Source of the DNA: RYN-230 sp036497945
GTDB taxonomy: Bacteria; Actinomycetota; Actinomycetes; Streptosporangiales; Streptosporangiaceae
Assembly (NCBI GenBank): GCA_036497945.1
Contig: DASXIN010000080.1
Span: 1 to 64,000, forward strand
Reading direction: 5' to 3'
Length of the DNA: 64,000 bases
The translations under genes were made by a program, and so were the position numbers. The notes below the pieces were generated by a model that ran no database searches, was not told the DNA's origin, and worked only from the letters and a program-made list of their open reading frames with translations. How positions within the stretch are numbered: position 1 is the stretch's first letter; each line of letters starts with the position of its first letter. This document shows, in pieces, positions 46,437 through 53,709 of the stretch.

Positions 46437-46793
46437 GTGACTGAACACTCCGAGCGCCCGTGGGGCAGCTACACGGTTCTCACCGAGGGCGACTCCTTCA
46501 AGGTCAAGACCATCGAGGTGCATCCCGGGCAGCGGCTCAGCTACCAGAAGCACGCCCGCCGCGCGGAGCACTGGTTCGTGGTGACCGGCCAGGGCACCGT
46601 CACCCTGGACGGGGTGGCGGTGCCGGTGAAACGGGGCAGCACCGTCGACGTCGGGCTGGGTGTCGCGCACCGCATGCACAACACCGGCACGAAGCCGCTC
46701 GTGTTCGTCGAAGTCCAGCACGGGGACTACTTCGGCGAGGACGACATCGTCCGGCTCGAGGACGACTACGGCCGCAGCGAGCCCGCCGGGTAG
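46437..46793 (+). CDS. Cupin-domain protein (type II phosphomannose-isomerase-like)
   Basis: A 118-residue single cupin with the classical pattern of the C-terminal domain of mannose-1-phosphate guanylyltransferase/isomerase. PWGSYTVLTEGDSFKVKTIEV, HPGQRLSYQKHARRAEHWFVVTGQGTV (metal His), VDVGLGVAHRMHNTG and FVEVQHGDYFGEDDIVRLEDDYGR are all present. Alone it may isomerise or sense sugar phosphates. The start GTG 46437 follows the TATGGC region; other starts add unrelated residues. It is divergent from acnA and followed after 5 bp by a Cys-rich small ORF. Confidence 0.9.
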   Translation: MTEHSERPWGSYTVLTEGDSFKVKTIEVHPGQRLSYQKHARRAEHWFVVTGQGTVTLDGVAVPVKRGSTVDVGLGVAHRMHNTGTKPLVFVEVQHGDYFGEDDIVRLEDDYGRSEPAG

Positions 46794-46798
46794 CGACC

Positions 46799-46984
46799 AT
46801 GCCCCGGGCCCGGCACTGCCGACACTGCGCTGGCGCGTGTTCGGGTGACTGCCTGCTGCCCGGGGACAGCGGCCTGTGCATCCACCGCCCGCTGCCCCGG
46901 GGGTCGTTGCGCGCCCGGCTGCGGATGATCGGCACCCGGCGGTTCTGGCAGCGGCTGCTGTGGGGGTCCGGTCCCGGTGGTTAG
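46799..46984 (+). CDS. 61-residue cysteine-rich basic protein
   Basis: This small protein begins at ATG 46799, 5 bp after the cupin stop. Five cysteines lie in the first 27 residues (HCRHCAGACSGDCLLPGDS, then C27), followed by a basic tail (RGSLRARLRMIGTRRFWQRLLWGSG) with an amphipathic or membrane-like end. The pattern suggests a small metal-binding or disulfide-bonded protein. Its stop TAG interlocks with the TAA of the convergent dehydrogenase (TTAG). The reading frame fits tightly between two genes. No family is recognised. Confidence 0.5.
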   Translation: MPRARHCRHCAGACSGDCLLPGDSGLCIHRPLPRGSLRARLRMIGTRRFWQRLLWGSGPGG

Positions 46985-47886
46985 CGTGCCGGGGAGGCCG
47001 GCTCGCTCAGGCCGTGCCGGGCCGCGGCCACGTCGAGGCCGCCCAGCCCTTCATCGACCAGCGCCGTCCAGCGGGCCCGGATCGCCTCGACCACGGGCAG
47101 CGCCAGGTCGGTGCCCGCGAGGGCCAGGTCGATGTCCTTCAGCGCCCACTGCAGCGAGAATTCCGGCGAGTCGTCGCCGGCCTCCATCTTCCGCGCCTTG
47201 ACGCTCGCGACCGGCGCGGAGAGGTTCCCCTCGGCCAGGAAGTCCAGCACATCCTGGTGCGCGACACCCAGCGAGTCGGCCACCGCCATGACCTCCGCGG
47301 CGCCCTCGACCAGGGTGACCAGCCAGGTGTTCATGACCAGCTTGAGCCGGCTGCCGCCGCCCGCGTCGCCCAGCCACTTGGTCCGCTGGCCGAGCGCGGC
47401 GAACACCGGGTCCAGCCGCGGCCGGGCGGCCTCCGGCCCGGACGCCAGGATCAGCAGGTTCCCGGTCTCGGCTGGTCCCTTGGTCCCGGACACCGGCGCA
47501 TCCACGAACAGCACGTCAGGGCGCTCCTTGCTGACCCGGGCGGCCAGCTGGTCGGTGGCCTCGACGCCGATGGTGCCCATCTGGGCCCACACCGTGCCCG
47601 GCCGGAGCGTTTCGAGCATGCTGTCGGTGAAGGCCACCTGCTCCACCGCGGCCGCGTCCGCGACCATGGTGATCACCACGTCAGCGCGCTCCACCGCGTA
47701 GCTCGGCAGCTCATGCGCGGTCGCGCCGTCCTGCGCGAGCTGAGCGGCCGGTTCCGGGGTCCGGTTCCACACATCAACCTGGAAGCCGGCCCGCAGCAGG
47801 CTGTGCGCCATGCCGCGGCCCATTGTCCCGATGCCGAGCACCGCCACCCGGGGCAATGGCTGCTTGTCCTGCTGCGCTGAACTCAT
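46981..47886 (-). CDS. HIBADH-family NAD(P)-dependent dehydrogenase
   Basis: This 301-residue beta-hydroxyacid dehydrogenase is of the 6-phosphogluconate/3-hydroxyisobutyrate family. The cofactor motif is VAVLGIGTMGRGMAHSLLRAGF (14-35). The substrate-binding DAPVSGTKGPAETGNLLILASG lies near residue 122, and the catalytic Lys falls within GGGSRLKLVMNTWLVTL near 182. The start ATG 47886 is followed by SSAQQDK. Its ribosome-binding sequence lies inside a palindrome (see the regulatory feature). It is downstream of the decayed TetR-MFS locus. The substrate is unknown. Confidence 0.9.
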   Translation of the reverse strand: MSSAQQDKQPLPRVAVLGIGTMGRGMAHSLLRAGFQVDVWNRTPEPAAQLAQDGATAHELPSYAVERADVVITMVADAAAVEQVAFTDSMLETLRPGTVWAQMGTIGVEATDQLAARVSKERPDVLFVDAPVSGTKGPAETGNLLILASGPEAARPRLDPVFAALGQRTKWLGDAGGGSRLKLVMNTWLVTLVEGAAEVMAVADSLGVAHQDVLDFLAEGNLSAPVASVKARKMEAGDDSPEFSLQWALKDIDLALAGTDLALPVVEAIRARWTALVDEGLGGLDVAAARHGLSEPASPAR

Positions 47887-47892
47887 CTCGTC

Positions 47893-47927
47893 CTCCGGTC
47901 AGTGGTGGCGCGGGCCGGTCACCGGAG
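47893..47927 (-). promoter_or_regulatory. Hairpin that can mask the Shine-Dalgarno of the dehydrogenase gene
   Basis: On the minus strand CTCCGGT (47927-47921) can pair with ACCGGAG (47899-47893), and the latter contains the GGAG of the ribosome site 6 nt before ATG 47886. The first arm can also pair locally in a CCGGT-ACCGG palindrome (47915-47925), giving an alternative fold. Confidence 0.35.
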
Positions 47928-47950
47928 CGGCGGCCAGCCCTTCCATCGTG

Positions 47951-48568
47951 CTACGGGGTCGCGTGGGTGTTACCTGCGGCCGGCCGGGTACCCCGGGTGG
48001 CCGCGATCAGCGTGGCCAGGCCGGCCGCCACCGCGCCGGCCAGCATGGCGGCCCGGTCCCCGCTGACCCCGGCGGAGTGCCCGCCGTGGCTCACCGTCAG
48101 CGCGATCGCGGGCAGCAGCGCGGCGCCGATGCCGGCCCCGATCTGGCGGCCCGTGTTGATCACTCCGCCGACGAAGCCCTGGTCACCGTCGGCCACTCCC
48201 TTGCTGGCGGTGACCATCGAGCCGAACGCGGTGCCCGCCGTGCCGAACCCGACGAACGTCACCGCGGCCAGCAGCGGGCTGTACCCGCCGGTGGCGGGCA
48301 GCTGGGTGAGCACCAGGAAGCCCAGCATGGCCACGCCGTTGGTGAGCACCAGCAGCCGGTACAGGCCGAGCCGGGACGCGAGCCGGGCGCCGGCCGCCCC
48401 GGCGGCGAAGCCGACCACGCCCTGCGGCGCGATGGCCAGCCCGGTCATCAGCGGCGAGTCGTGCAGCACCTGCTGGAAATACAGCGAGAGCACGAGCATC
48501 TCGCCGCCGTTCCAGATGCCCAGCAGCATGATCAGCGGCACGATTCCGGGGTGAAGCAGTGCTCGGGG
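47951..48568 (-). pseudogene. C-terminal part of an MFS (DHA2/EmrB-like) drug transporter, truncated
   Basis: Only the last ~200 residues of a 14-span drug exporter remain, beginning at RALLHPGIVPLIMLLGIWNGGEM. The segments VLSLYFQQVLHDSPLMTGLAIAPQGVVGFAAG, SRLGLYRLLVLTNGVAML, VTFVGFGTAGTAFGSMVTASKGVADGDQGF and GGVINTGRQIGAGIGAALL match the second half of EmrB/QacA-type proteins. A TGA stop (48569-48571) precedes it, and the N-terminal half with spans 1-7 is absent; the next 200 bp hold a TetR fragment. A transport protein this short is unlikely to work. It lies upstream of the dehydrogenase gene on the same strand. Confidence 0.75.
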
Positions 48569-48585
48569 TCACAGCCTATCCGATA

Positions 48586-48601
48586 CGTTTAGTTTCGTTT
48601 A
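48586..48601 (-). promoter_or_regulatory. AT-rich operator-like repeat upstream of the MFS remnant
   Basis: CGTTTA occurs twice exactly 10 bp apart (48586-48591, 48596-48601) inside TACGTTTAGTTTCGTTTATA, in a stretch far more AT-rich than its surroundings. It looks like the operator/promoter left by a TetR-regulated efflux gene. The 10-mer TAGTTTCGTT (48590-48599) recurs at 51667-51676. Confidence 0.4.
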
Positions 48602-48656
48602 TAGCTGTGTGTGCCAACCAGCCGGGCGGCCCGGCTATTCCGCCGGCCGCGGCGTC

Positions 48657-48785
48657 CTACCCGAGCAGCACGTCCTCGGCATCGACATCGGCCCGGATGA
48701 CGTTCGCCTGCTTCCCCGCGTCGAGCAGCAGGGTGATCGCGCGGATGGTCGGGGAGTAGAACTCGTTCGACAGGTCGGCCGGCAC
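48657..48785 (-). pseudogene. Fragment of a TetR-family regulator C-terminal domain
   Basis: One minus-strand frame between two stops reads VPADLSNEFYSPTIRAITLL, then LDAGKQANVIRADVDAEDVL and ends LG at a TAG. The pattern of IxxLLDAG followed by IRADVDAEDVLLG is typical of TetR ligand-binding domains, where a further helix normally follows. Here the frame ends right there, and the N-terminal helix-turn-helix half is absent. With the MFS remnant immediately downstream it represents a decayed TetR-efflux pair. A GTG at 48785 would allow translation but not function. Confidence 0.6.
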
Positions 48786-48795
48786 GGTACCCGGG

Positions 48796-50304
48796 CTAGC
48801 GGTTGGGTGGACCGTCCTCCGAGGAGCGCAGCCCGCGGATCACGCGTAGCCAGTCTTCCTCGGAATCGGGGTTCCACCCCGGGGCGGGGCCGCTGCGGCG
48901 CGGGGCGGCAGGCCGACGGATGGGCTCCGGATCAGGCTCGTCGTCGGCCAGGTCCAGCGGCTCGGCGACGAAAGGTTCGGCTGGCTCGGCCAGGAATTCC
49001 GGTGCGGGCGGCAGCAATCCGGCAGCCGGCCGGTCAGCATCCGGCAGCACGTCAGCACCGGGCAGCAGGTCAGCATCCGGCAGCAGGTCAGCATCCGGCA
49101 GCGCAGCAGCGGGCTGGACCCATTCGCCCGGGGCTACCGGGCCGGCGTCCGGCGGCACCGCCGGACTCGGCCGCTGCCACACGTTGAACTCCGACTCGAC
49201 CCGGCGGGTCGGCCCGTCTGCTGGCTCCTCGTCCTCGCTCGTCTGCTCGGCGGCAGGTGCGAGGCCGGGGGCTGGCTCGGCGTCATGCGGGCCAGGATCC
49301 GGCGTGGGCCAGAGGTTCAGCACCGGCTCATCGGTTCGGCTGTCCGGCACCACCCAGGCCGCCGAATGCGGCTCAGCCGGGCCGGCCAGCCCGGCATCCC
49401 GCGTAGTCCAGTCGCCGGGCCCGGGCCCGGCCTGCAGCTCATCGCCGGCATCCGGTACCGCCCAGTCACCCTGCCCGAGCACCGCCCCGGGCCGCAGCCC
49501 GTCATCCGGGCCGGGCCAGCCATCCGGCGCCGGCTCCGGACGGTGCGCCGACCCGGACCACTCGTCCGCCGCGAACCCATTGCCGTGGCCGATCTCACCT
49601 GGCGGATCCGGCCATTCCGCCAACTCCGGCCCGCCATCGGGGCCGTACCCGGCCCCGGGTGCCGTCCAGTGGCCCAGCGCGGGCTCGGCATCCGGCGGCA
49701 GTTCGGCGCCGGCTGGCCAGTCCTCCGGTCCGGACCCCAGCCGCGGGCCCGGGACGGGCCACATGTCCAGCATCCGCCCGGCGCCCGAGGCGACCTCCGG
49801 GCCGGCGGGCTGCTCCAGGCCAGCCGCGGGCCAGCCGCCCAGCAGGTGCCCGGCCCCGGGCGGCAGTCCCGGATCGGGCGGCGCATCCGGGCCCGGCGGC
49901 TGCGGCTGCGGCGGCGGCCCGGCGGGCGGGCCAGCGGGCAACCGCGGGCCCGGCCGCGGCGAGCCAGCCACCTGAGCCCCCGGCGGCAGCGTCCCCGGTG
50001 GGCGCGGCCCGCGGCCGCGTGCGTCCGGCCAGGACGGCTCGGCTGGTGCCGTCGCCCGGCCGTTCGCACCCGAGCCGAGCAGCACCACGATCATCAGCAC
50101 CCCGCAGCAGACACCCGCCGTCAGCAGGGCCACCGCCGCCAGCCAGGCCATCGTGTGCGCGGAGTGCGGGATCGCGTGGCTCAGCGCGCTGACCGCCCAG
50201 ATGCCGAGCCCGGCGGTCAGCATTAATGAGCCAGCTACGGCCAAGCCCACCGCCAGTCGCGCGGTGCGGCGGTCAATCAACGCAGAGCCCACCAGCCACA
50301 CCAT
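48796..50304 (-). CDS. Membrane-anchored low-complexity protein with periodic tryptophans
   Basis: A 502-residue protein with two N-terminal spans (residues ~15-38 and ~52-79, LAVGLAVAGSLMLTAGLGIWA and AWLAAVALLTAGVCCGVLMIVV). A ~380-residue region rich in Pro, Gly, Ala, Asp and Glu follows. Tryptophans recur about every 20 residues in short contexts such as GGWPAAG, DMWPVPG, GHWTAPG, AEWPDPP, GDWAVPD and NLWPTPD. The C-terminus has an acidic stretch and a conserved-looking SEEDWLRVIRGLRSSED module. Four 18-bp tandem units encode repeated LLPDAD (49033-49104). No homologous enzyme domain is apparent. A scaffold or multivalent docking role is only a guess. Confidence 0.7.
   Translation of the reverse strand: MVWLVGSALIDRRTARLAVGLAVAGSLMLTAGLGIWAVSALSHAIPHSAHTMAWLAAVALLTAGVCCGVLMIVVLLGSGANGRATAPAEPSWPDARGRGPRPPGTLPPGAQVAGSPRPGPRLPAGPPAGPPPQPQPPGPDAPPDPGLPPGAGHLLGGWPAAGLEQPAGPEVASGAGRMLDMWPVPGPRLGSGPEDWPAGAELPPDAEPALGHWTAPGAGYGPDGGPELAEWPDPPGEIGHGNGFAADEWSGSAHRPEPAPDGWPGPDDGLRPGAVLGQGDWAVPDAGDELQAGPGPGDWTTRDAGLAGPAEPHSAAWVVPDSRTDEPVLNLWPTPDPGPHDAEPAPGLAPAAEQTSEDEEPADGPTRRVESEFNVWQRPSPAVPPDAGPVAPGEWVQPAAALPDADLLPDADLLPGADVLPDADRPAAGLLPPAPEFLAEPAEPFVAEPLDLADDEPDPEPIRRPAAPRRSGPAPGWNPDSEEDWLRVIRGLRSSEDGPPNR
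49033..49104 (+). repeat. 18-bp tandem repeat, four copies
   Basis: The unit GTCAGCATCCGGCAGCAC repeats four times with few substitutions at 49033-49050, 49051-49068, 49069-49086 and 49087-49104. It is in frame within the gene at 48796-50304 and encodes a six-residue LPDADL-like unit on the minus strand. Confidence 0.8.
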
Positions 50305-50397
50305 ACGGGACCTCGGCCCGGCTCGCCCGGCTCCTGCTCACCCTGGTCGTCTGTGCTGCCTTGTGTGAGTGCGGTGCATTATGTGCCGCCGGTTAAC

Positions 50398-51411
50398 TCA
50401 CTTCACGTGGTTGGTGTTGATCTGGTCGAAGTCGCCGACGCCGTTGGTCAGGCCGCCGCCGCCGGACCACTGCCACATGACCGCGTGCGCGCTGGACTGG
50501 GACACCCCGCCGAAGAAGTGCGCGCAGGTCGAGGTGTGCGGCACGCACCAGCCGATCGGGGGTGGCGAGATGTTCCTGGTCCCGTCCGTGTAGGTCCACT
50601 CGTTGATGTTCGGGATGGACGAGGCGCTGCCGGTGCCGAAGATCGAGCTCCAGATCAGCGGGGAGGAGTACACGCCGGGCGTGTAGGACGAGTGCGCGGT
50701 CAGGTAGGACGCGTACCCGTTCAGGTCGGCCCGGTCCAGGGACGCCGCGATGAACGGGGTCTTGATCCGCCCGCTGCACGTCGAGGTGTACACGTTGTTC
50801 CAGCCGTTGTCCTGGGCGGGCGTGTAGTTGGGCGCATTGCCGGGCAGTTCGATGTCCATCCAGACCACCTTGTAGGTGACCTTCAGGCCGCCGATCGCGC
50901 GCAGCGTCTTGGCCGCCTGCGCCGCGCCCCACGCGGACGCCTCGGAAGTGGTGCCGTTGTAGTGCGGGTCCACCCCGGGCCCGGCCATGAACCAGTACAC
51001 ACCAGTGCCGATGCCCTTGTGGTACGTGTTGAAGTTGGTGTTGGCGGCCCTGCTGTCCTGGGACGACCACACGAGCACGCCGCCGCAGCCGGACCAGCGG
51101 GACCAGTTCCCGGCCATCCCGATGTACCCGCCGTACGGCGGCGAGCCGCTGACTGCGGGTTCCCGGTACGGCGGCTGGGTGGTGATCGGGATCGTCGCGC
51201 TGTCCGTGCCATACCAGAAGCCAGGTGCGTTCGGGTTGTCCGGCCGCGCGGCGCTCAACGGCGCGGCGTCCGCCGCCTGGGTGGTCTGGCCTGGCTTCGC
51301 ACCGGAGGCGCCGGGCTGGCCGACCGCGCACCCGGCGAGCAGCGCGGCGAGCGCGGGCAGGGCCAGCAGGGCGCGGCCACGACGGCGGGACGTGAGCAGG
51401 GCAGGGATCAT
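50398..51411 (-). CDS. Secreted lipoprotein with DUF1906/GH25-like barrel features
   Basis: This 337-residue exported protein has a signal with RR, and the lipobox LAALLAGC (C28). The mature part includes APGFWYGTDSATIPITTQP, YKVVWMDIELPGNAPNY (acidic Asp/Glu pair as in a barrel active site), TPFIAASLDRADLNGYASYLTAHSSYTPGVYSSPLIWSS and the C-terminal VMWQWSGGGGLTNGVGDFDQIN. These resemble glycoside-hydrolase-like DUF1906/GH25 folds of actinobacterial extracellular proteins. Six cysteines suggest disulfides. Cell-wall or glycan hydrolysis is likely but not certain. The gene starts at ATG 51411 with a G-rich, quadruplex-capable region upstream. Confidence 0.7.
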   Translation of the reverse strand: MIPALLTSRRRGRALLALPALAALLAGCAVGQPGASGAKPGQTTQAADAAPLSAARPDNPNAPGFWYGTDSATIPITTQPPYREPAVSGSPPYGGYIGMAGNWSRWSGCGGVLVWSSQDSRAANTNFNTYHKGIGTGVYWFMAGPGVDPHYNGTTSEASAWGAAQAAKTLRAIGGLKVTYKVVWMDIELPGNAPNYTPAQDNGWNNVYTSTCSGRIKTPFIAASLDRADLNGYASYLTAHSSYTPGVYSSPLIWSSIFGTGSASSIPNINEWTYTDGTRNISPPPIGWCVPHTSTCAHFFGGVSQSSAHAVMWQWSGGGGLTNGVGDFDQINTNHVK

Positions 51412-51548
51412 CGGGGTCCTTCCGGCAGGGCCTGGGCGGGCAGGCGGAGCCGCACTGGGGGCAGGCCCGCAGGCGGGGACCTACGTGGCCAAATCCTGAT
51501 CTTCGCTGAATTACCCGCTAATAGCACCACATTACCGAGCCATGGCCA

Positions 51549-51581
51549 CCCCGCCACCCCGCCACCCGCCACCCCCGCCCC
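51549..51581 (-). promoter_or_regulatory. G-quadruplex-capable sequence between divergent genes
   Basis: The minus strand has five G-runs of 3-5 (C-runs on plus at 51549-51552, 51557-51560, 51565-51567, 51572-51576, 51578-51581) separated by loops of 4, 4, 4 and 1 nt. It lies 138-170 bp upstream of the lipoprotein start. The 309-bp gap 51412-51720 otherwise shows only promoter-like elements. Confidence 0.6.
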
Positions 51582-51666
51582 ACTGAACTGGGTCATCGCC
51601 GCGGCGCGGAATTGCCGGCCACCGGTGTGCCAGTTACGCCAACTGGTTCGAGCTGGGCCGATAGCC

Positions 51667-51680
51667 TAGTTTCGTTAGTA
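51667..51680 (+). promoter_or_regulatory. TAGTTTCGTTAGTA operator-like element before the SRPBCC gene
   Basis: This sequence, 41 bp upstream of GTG 51721, shares the 10-mer TAGTTTCGTT with the operator-like region before the MFS remnant (48590-48599). Confidence 0.35.
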
Positions 51681-51720
51681 CCGAGGTCCGCTTGTCTGCG
51701 ATCGTCGCGGGGGTACCGTC

Positions 51721-52281
51721 GTGTACTTGTTCCAATGTGAAGTAACGTTCGCGGCTGAGCCGGCCACGGTCTGGCGGATCTGGACCGACGTGGCCCGCTG
51801 GCCAGAGTGGGATGCCAGCAAGGAGATCGCCCAGATGGACGGCGAATTCCAGGCCGGCACCTCTGGCTGGGTGAAGAAGCACAACGCGCTGGGCGGCACG
51901 TTCGCCATCACCTCGGTGGAGCCGGGCCGGAGCTGGATCAGCGAGAGCCCGCTCCCGCTGGGCCGGGTGATCTTCGACCACATCGTCGAGCCACTGCCTG
52001 GCGGTCAGGTGCGGGTGGTCAAGGGCGTCCAGGTGGAAGGCGGGTCGGCCGGGCTGTTCCGGGTGCTGGCCGCGCCGCGGATGCGCCGGGACATCGAGGC
52101 CACGCTGGCCGCGTTGCAGCAGCGCGTCCAGGCCGACCAAGCCCGCGCCCAAGCCGAGCTGGCCCAGGCGGAGCAGGCTCGCGCCCACCAGGTTCCGGCC
52201 CAGCAAACTGCGCCGGACCTGGCCCACGTCCAGGCCCAGCGGCAGGCCGAATCGCCCCGCCACACACCCCATGTTGCCTAA
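51721..52281 (+). CDS. SRPBCC (START-like) family protein with helical C-terminal tail
   Basis: A 186-residue protein. The first ~140 residues are a SRPBCC/polyketide-cyclase-like fold: VTFAAEPATVWRIWTDVARWPEWDASKEIAQMDG, GWVKKHNALGGTFAITSVEPGRSW and VIFDHIVEPLPGGQVRVVKGVQVEGG. The rest (LAALQQRVQADQARAQAELAQ-like, then QVPAQQ) is a Gln/Ala-rich coiled-coil tail. Such proteins bind hydrophobic ligands. The start GTG 51721 is supported by the domain start. An operator-like element lies 41 bp upstream. Confidence 0.85.
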   Translation: MYLFQCEVTFAAEPATVWRIWTDVARWPEWDASKEIAQMDGEFQAGTSGWVKKHNALGGTFAITSVEPGRSWISESPLPLGRVIFDHIVEPLPGGQVRVVKGVQVEGGSAGLFRVLAAPRMRRDIEATLAALQQRVQADQARAQAELAQAEQARAHQVPAQQTAPDLAHVQAQRQAESPRHTPHVA

Positions 52282-52347
52282 CGCCCCCATGGTGAATAAT
52301 GCCGGTTACGCTGGCTCGACGTCGTCCGGCGTGACAGGGAGGCCGTC

Positions 52348-53709
52348 ATGGACCGTCAGGTGAAGTACCTACTGCAAGAGTCCGAGCTTCCCCGGCAGTG
52401 GTACAACGTGATCCCCGATCTGCCGTCGCCCCCGCCGCCGCCGCTGCACCCGGGCACCCGGCAGCCGGTCGGGCCGGACGACCTCGCGCCGCTGTTCCCG
52501 GCCGCCCTGATCGCCCAGGAGGTGTCCGGCGAGCGGCACATCGCCATCCCCGACGAGGTGCTCGACGTCTACCGGCTGTGGCGGCCCACCCCGCTGCTGC
52601 GGGCCCGGCGGCTGGAGAAGGACCTGGGCACGCCAGCCCGGATCTACTACAAGTACGAAGGCGGCAGCCCAGCCGGGTCGCACAAACCCAACACGGCGGT
52701 GCCGCAGGCTTACTACAACGCGGCCGAGGGAGTGTCCCGGCTGACCACGGAGACCGGGGCCGGCCAGTGGGGCAGCGCGCTCGCGTTCGCGTCGGCCGCG
52801 TTCGGCCTGCAGTGTGAGATCTGGCAGGTCCGGGCGTCCTACGACCAGAAGCCGTACCGCCGCCTGCTGATGGAGACCTACGGCGCCACCGTGCACCCGA
52901 GCCCGTCCGACCTGACCACGTCGGGCAAGGCGGTGCTGGCCGCCGACCCGGACTCGCCGGGCAGCCTGGGCATCGCGATCAGCGAGGCGGTCGAGGTCGC
53001 GGCCGGGGACCCGGCCGCGAGGTACGCGCTGGGCAGCGTGCTGAACCATGTGCTGCTGCACCAGACGGTCATCGGCGAAGAGGCGATCAAGCAGATGGAG
53101 CAGGCCGGCGACACGCCCGACCTGATCATCGGGTGCACCGGCGGGGGGTCCAACTTCTCCGGGCTGGTCTTCCCGTTCCTGCGGGAGAAGCTGGCCGGCC
53201 GGATGAACCCGGCGCTGCGCGCGGTCGAGCCGGCCGCCTGCCCGTCCTTCACCCGCGGCGTCTACGCCTACGACTTCGGCGACACCGCCGGGTTCACCCC
53301 GCTGCTCAAGATGCACACGCTGGGCCACGACTTCGTGCCGGACCCGATCCACGCCGGCGGGCTGCGCTACCACGGCATGTCGCCGCTGCTCTCGCACATG
53401 TACGAGCTGGGCCTGTTCGAGGCGGTGGCCAAGCCGCAGTCCGAGTGCTTCGCGGCCGGCCTGCGCTTTGCCCGGACCGAGGGCATCGTGCCCGCGCCGG
53501 AACCCGCGCACGCGCTGGCCTCCTGCATCGAGGAGGCGCTGCGCTGCAAGGAGACCGGTGAGGAGAAGGTCATCCTGACCGCGCTGTGCGGCCACGGCCT
53601 GCTCGACCTGTCCGCCTACGAGAGCTACCAGGCCGGCCGGGTGACCGACTTCGAGCTGCCCGAGGAGGCGCTGGAGAACGCGCTGAGCCGGTTGCCCGCC
53701 GGGGTCTAA
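52348..53709 (+). CDS. trpB2: TrpB-like PLP enzyme (TrpB2 type)
   Basis: This 453-residue fold-II PLP enzyme resembles the beta chain of tryptophan synthase, in the TrpB2 subfamily (longer N-terminus, archaea and some bacteria). The PLP lysine is K113 in AGSHKPNTAVPQAYYNAA. The phosphate-binding CTGGGSNFSGLVFPF lies near residue 265, and ATGAGQWGSALAFASAAFGL-type loop (TTETGAGQWGSALAFASAAFG) near residue 130. MKYLLQESELPRQWYNVIPDLP-like N-terminus is characteristic of TrpB2. No trpA is adjacent. The enzyme may condense indole or other nucleophiles with serine on its own. It converges on the lipoprotein gene with interlocked stops. Confidence 0.9.
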   Translation: MDRQVKYLLQESELPRQWYNVIPDLPSPPPPPLHPGTRQPVGPDDLAPLFPAALIAQEVSGERHIAIPDEVLDVYRLWRPTPLLRARRLEKDLGTPARIYYKYEGGSPAGSHKPNTAVPQAYYNAAEGVSRLTTETGAGQWGSALAFASAAFGLQCEIWQVRASYDQKPYRRLLMETYGATVHPSPSDLTTSGKAVLAADPDSPGSLGIAISEAVEVAAGDPAARYALGSVLNHVLLHQTVIGEEAIKQMEQAGDTPDLIIGCTGGGSNFSGLVFPFLREKLAGRMNPALRAVEPAACPSFTRGVYAYDFGDTAGFTPLLKMHTLGHDFVPDPIHAGGLRYHGMSPLLSHMYELGLFEAVAKPQSECFAAGLRFARTEGIVPAPEPAHALASCIEEALRCKETGEEKVILTALCGHGLLDLSAYESYQAGRVTDFELPEEALENALSRLPAGV

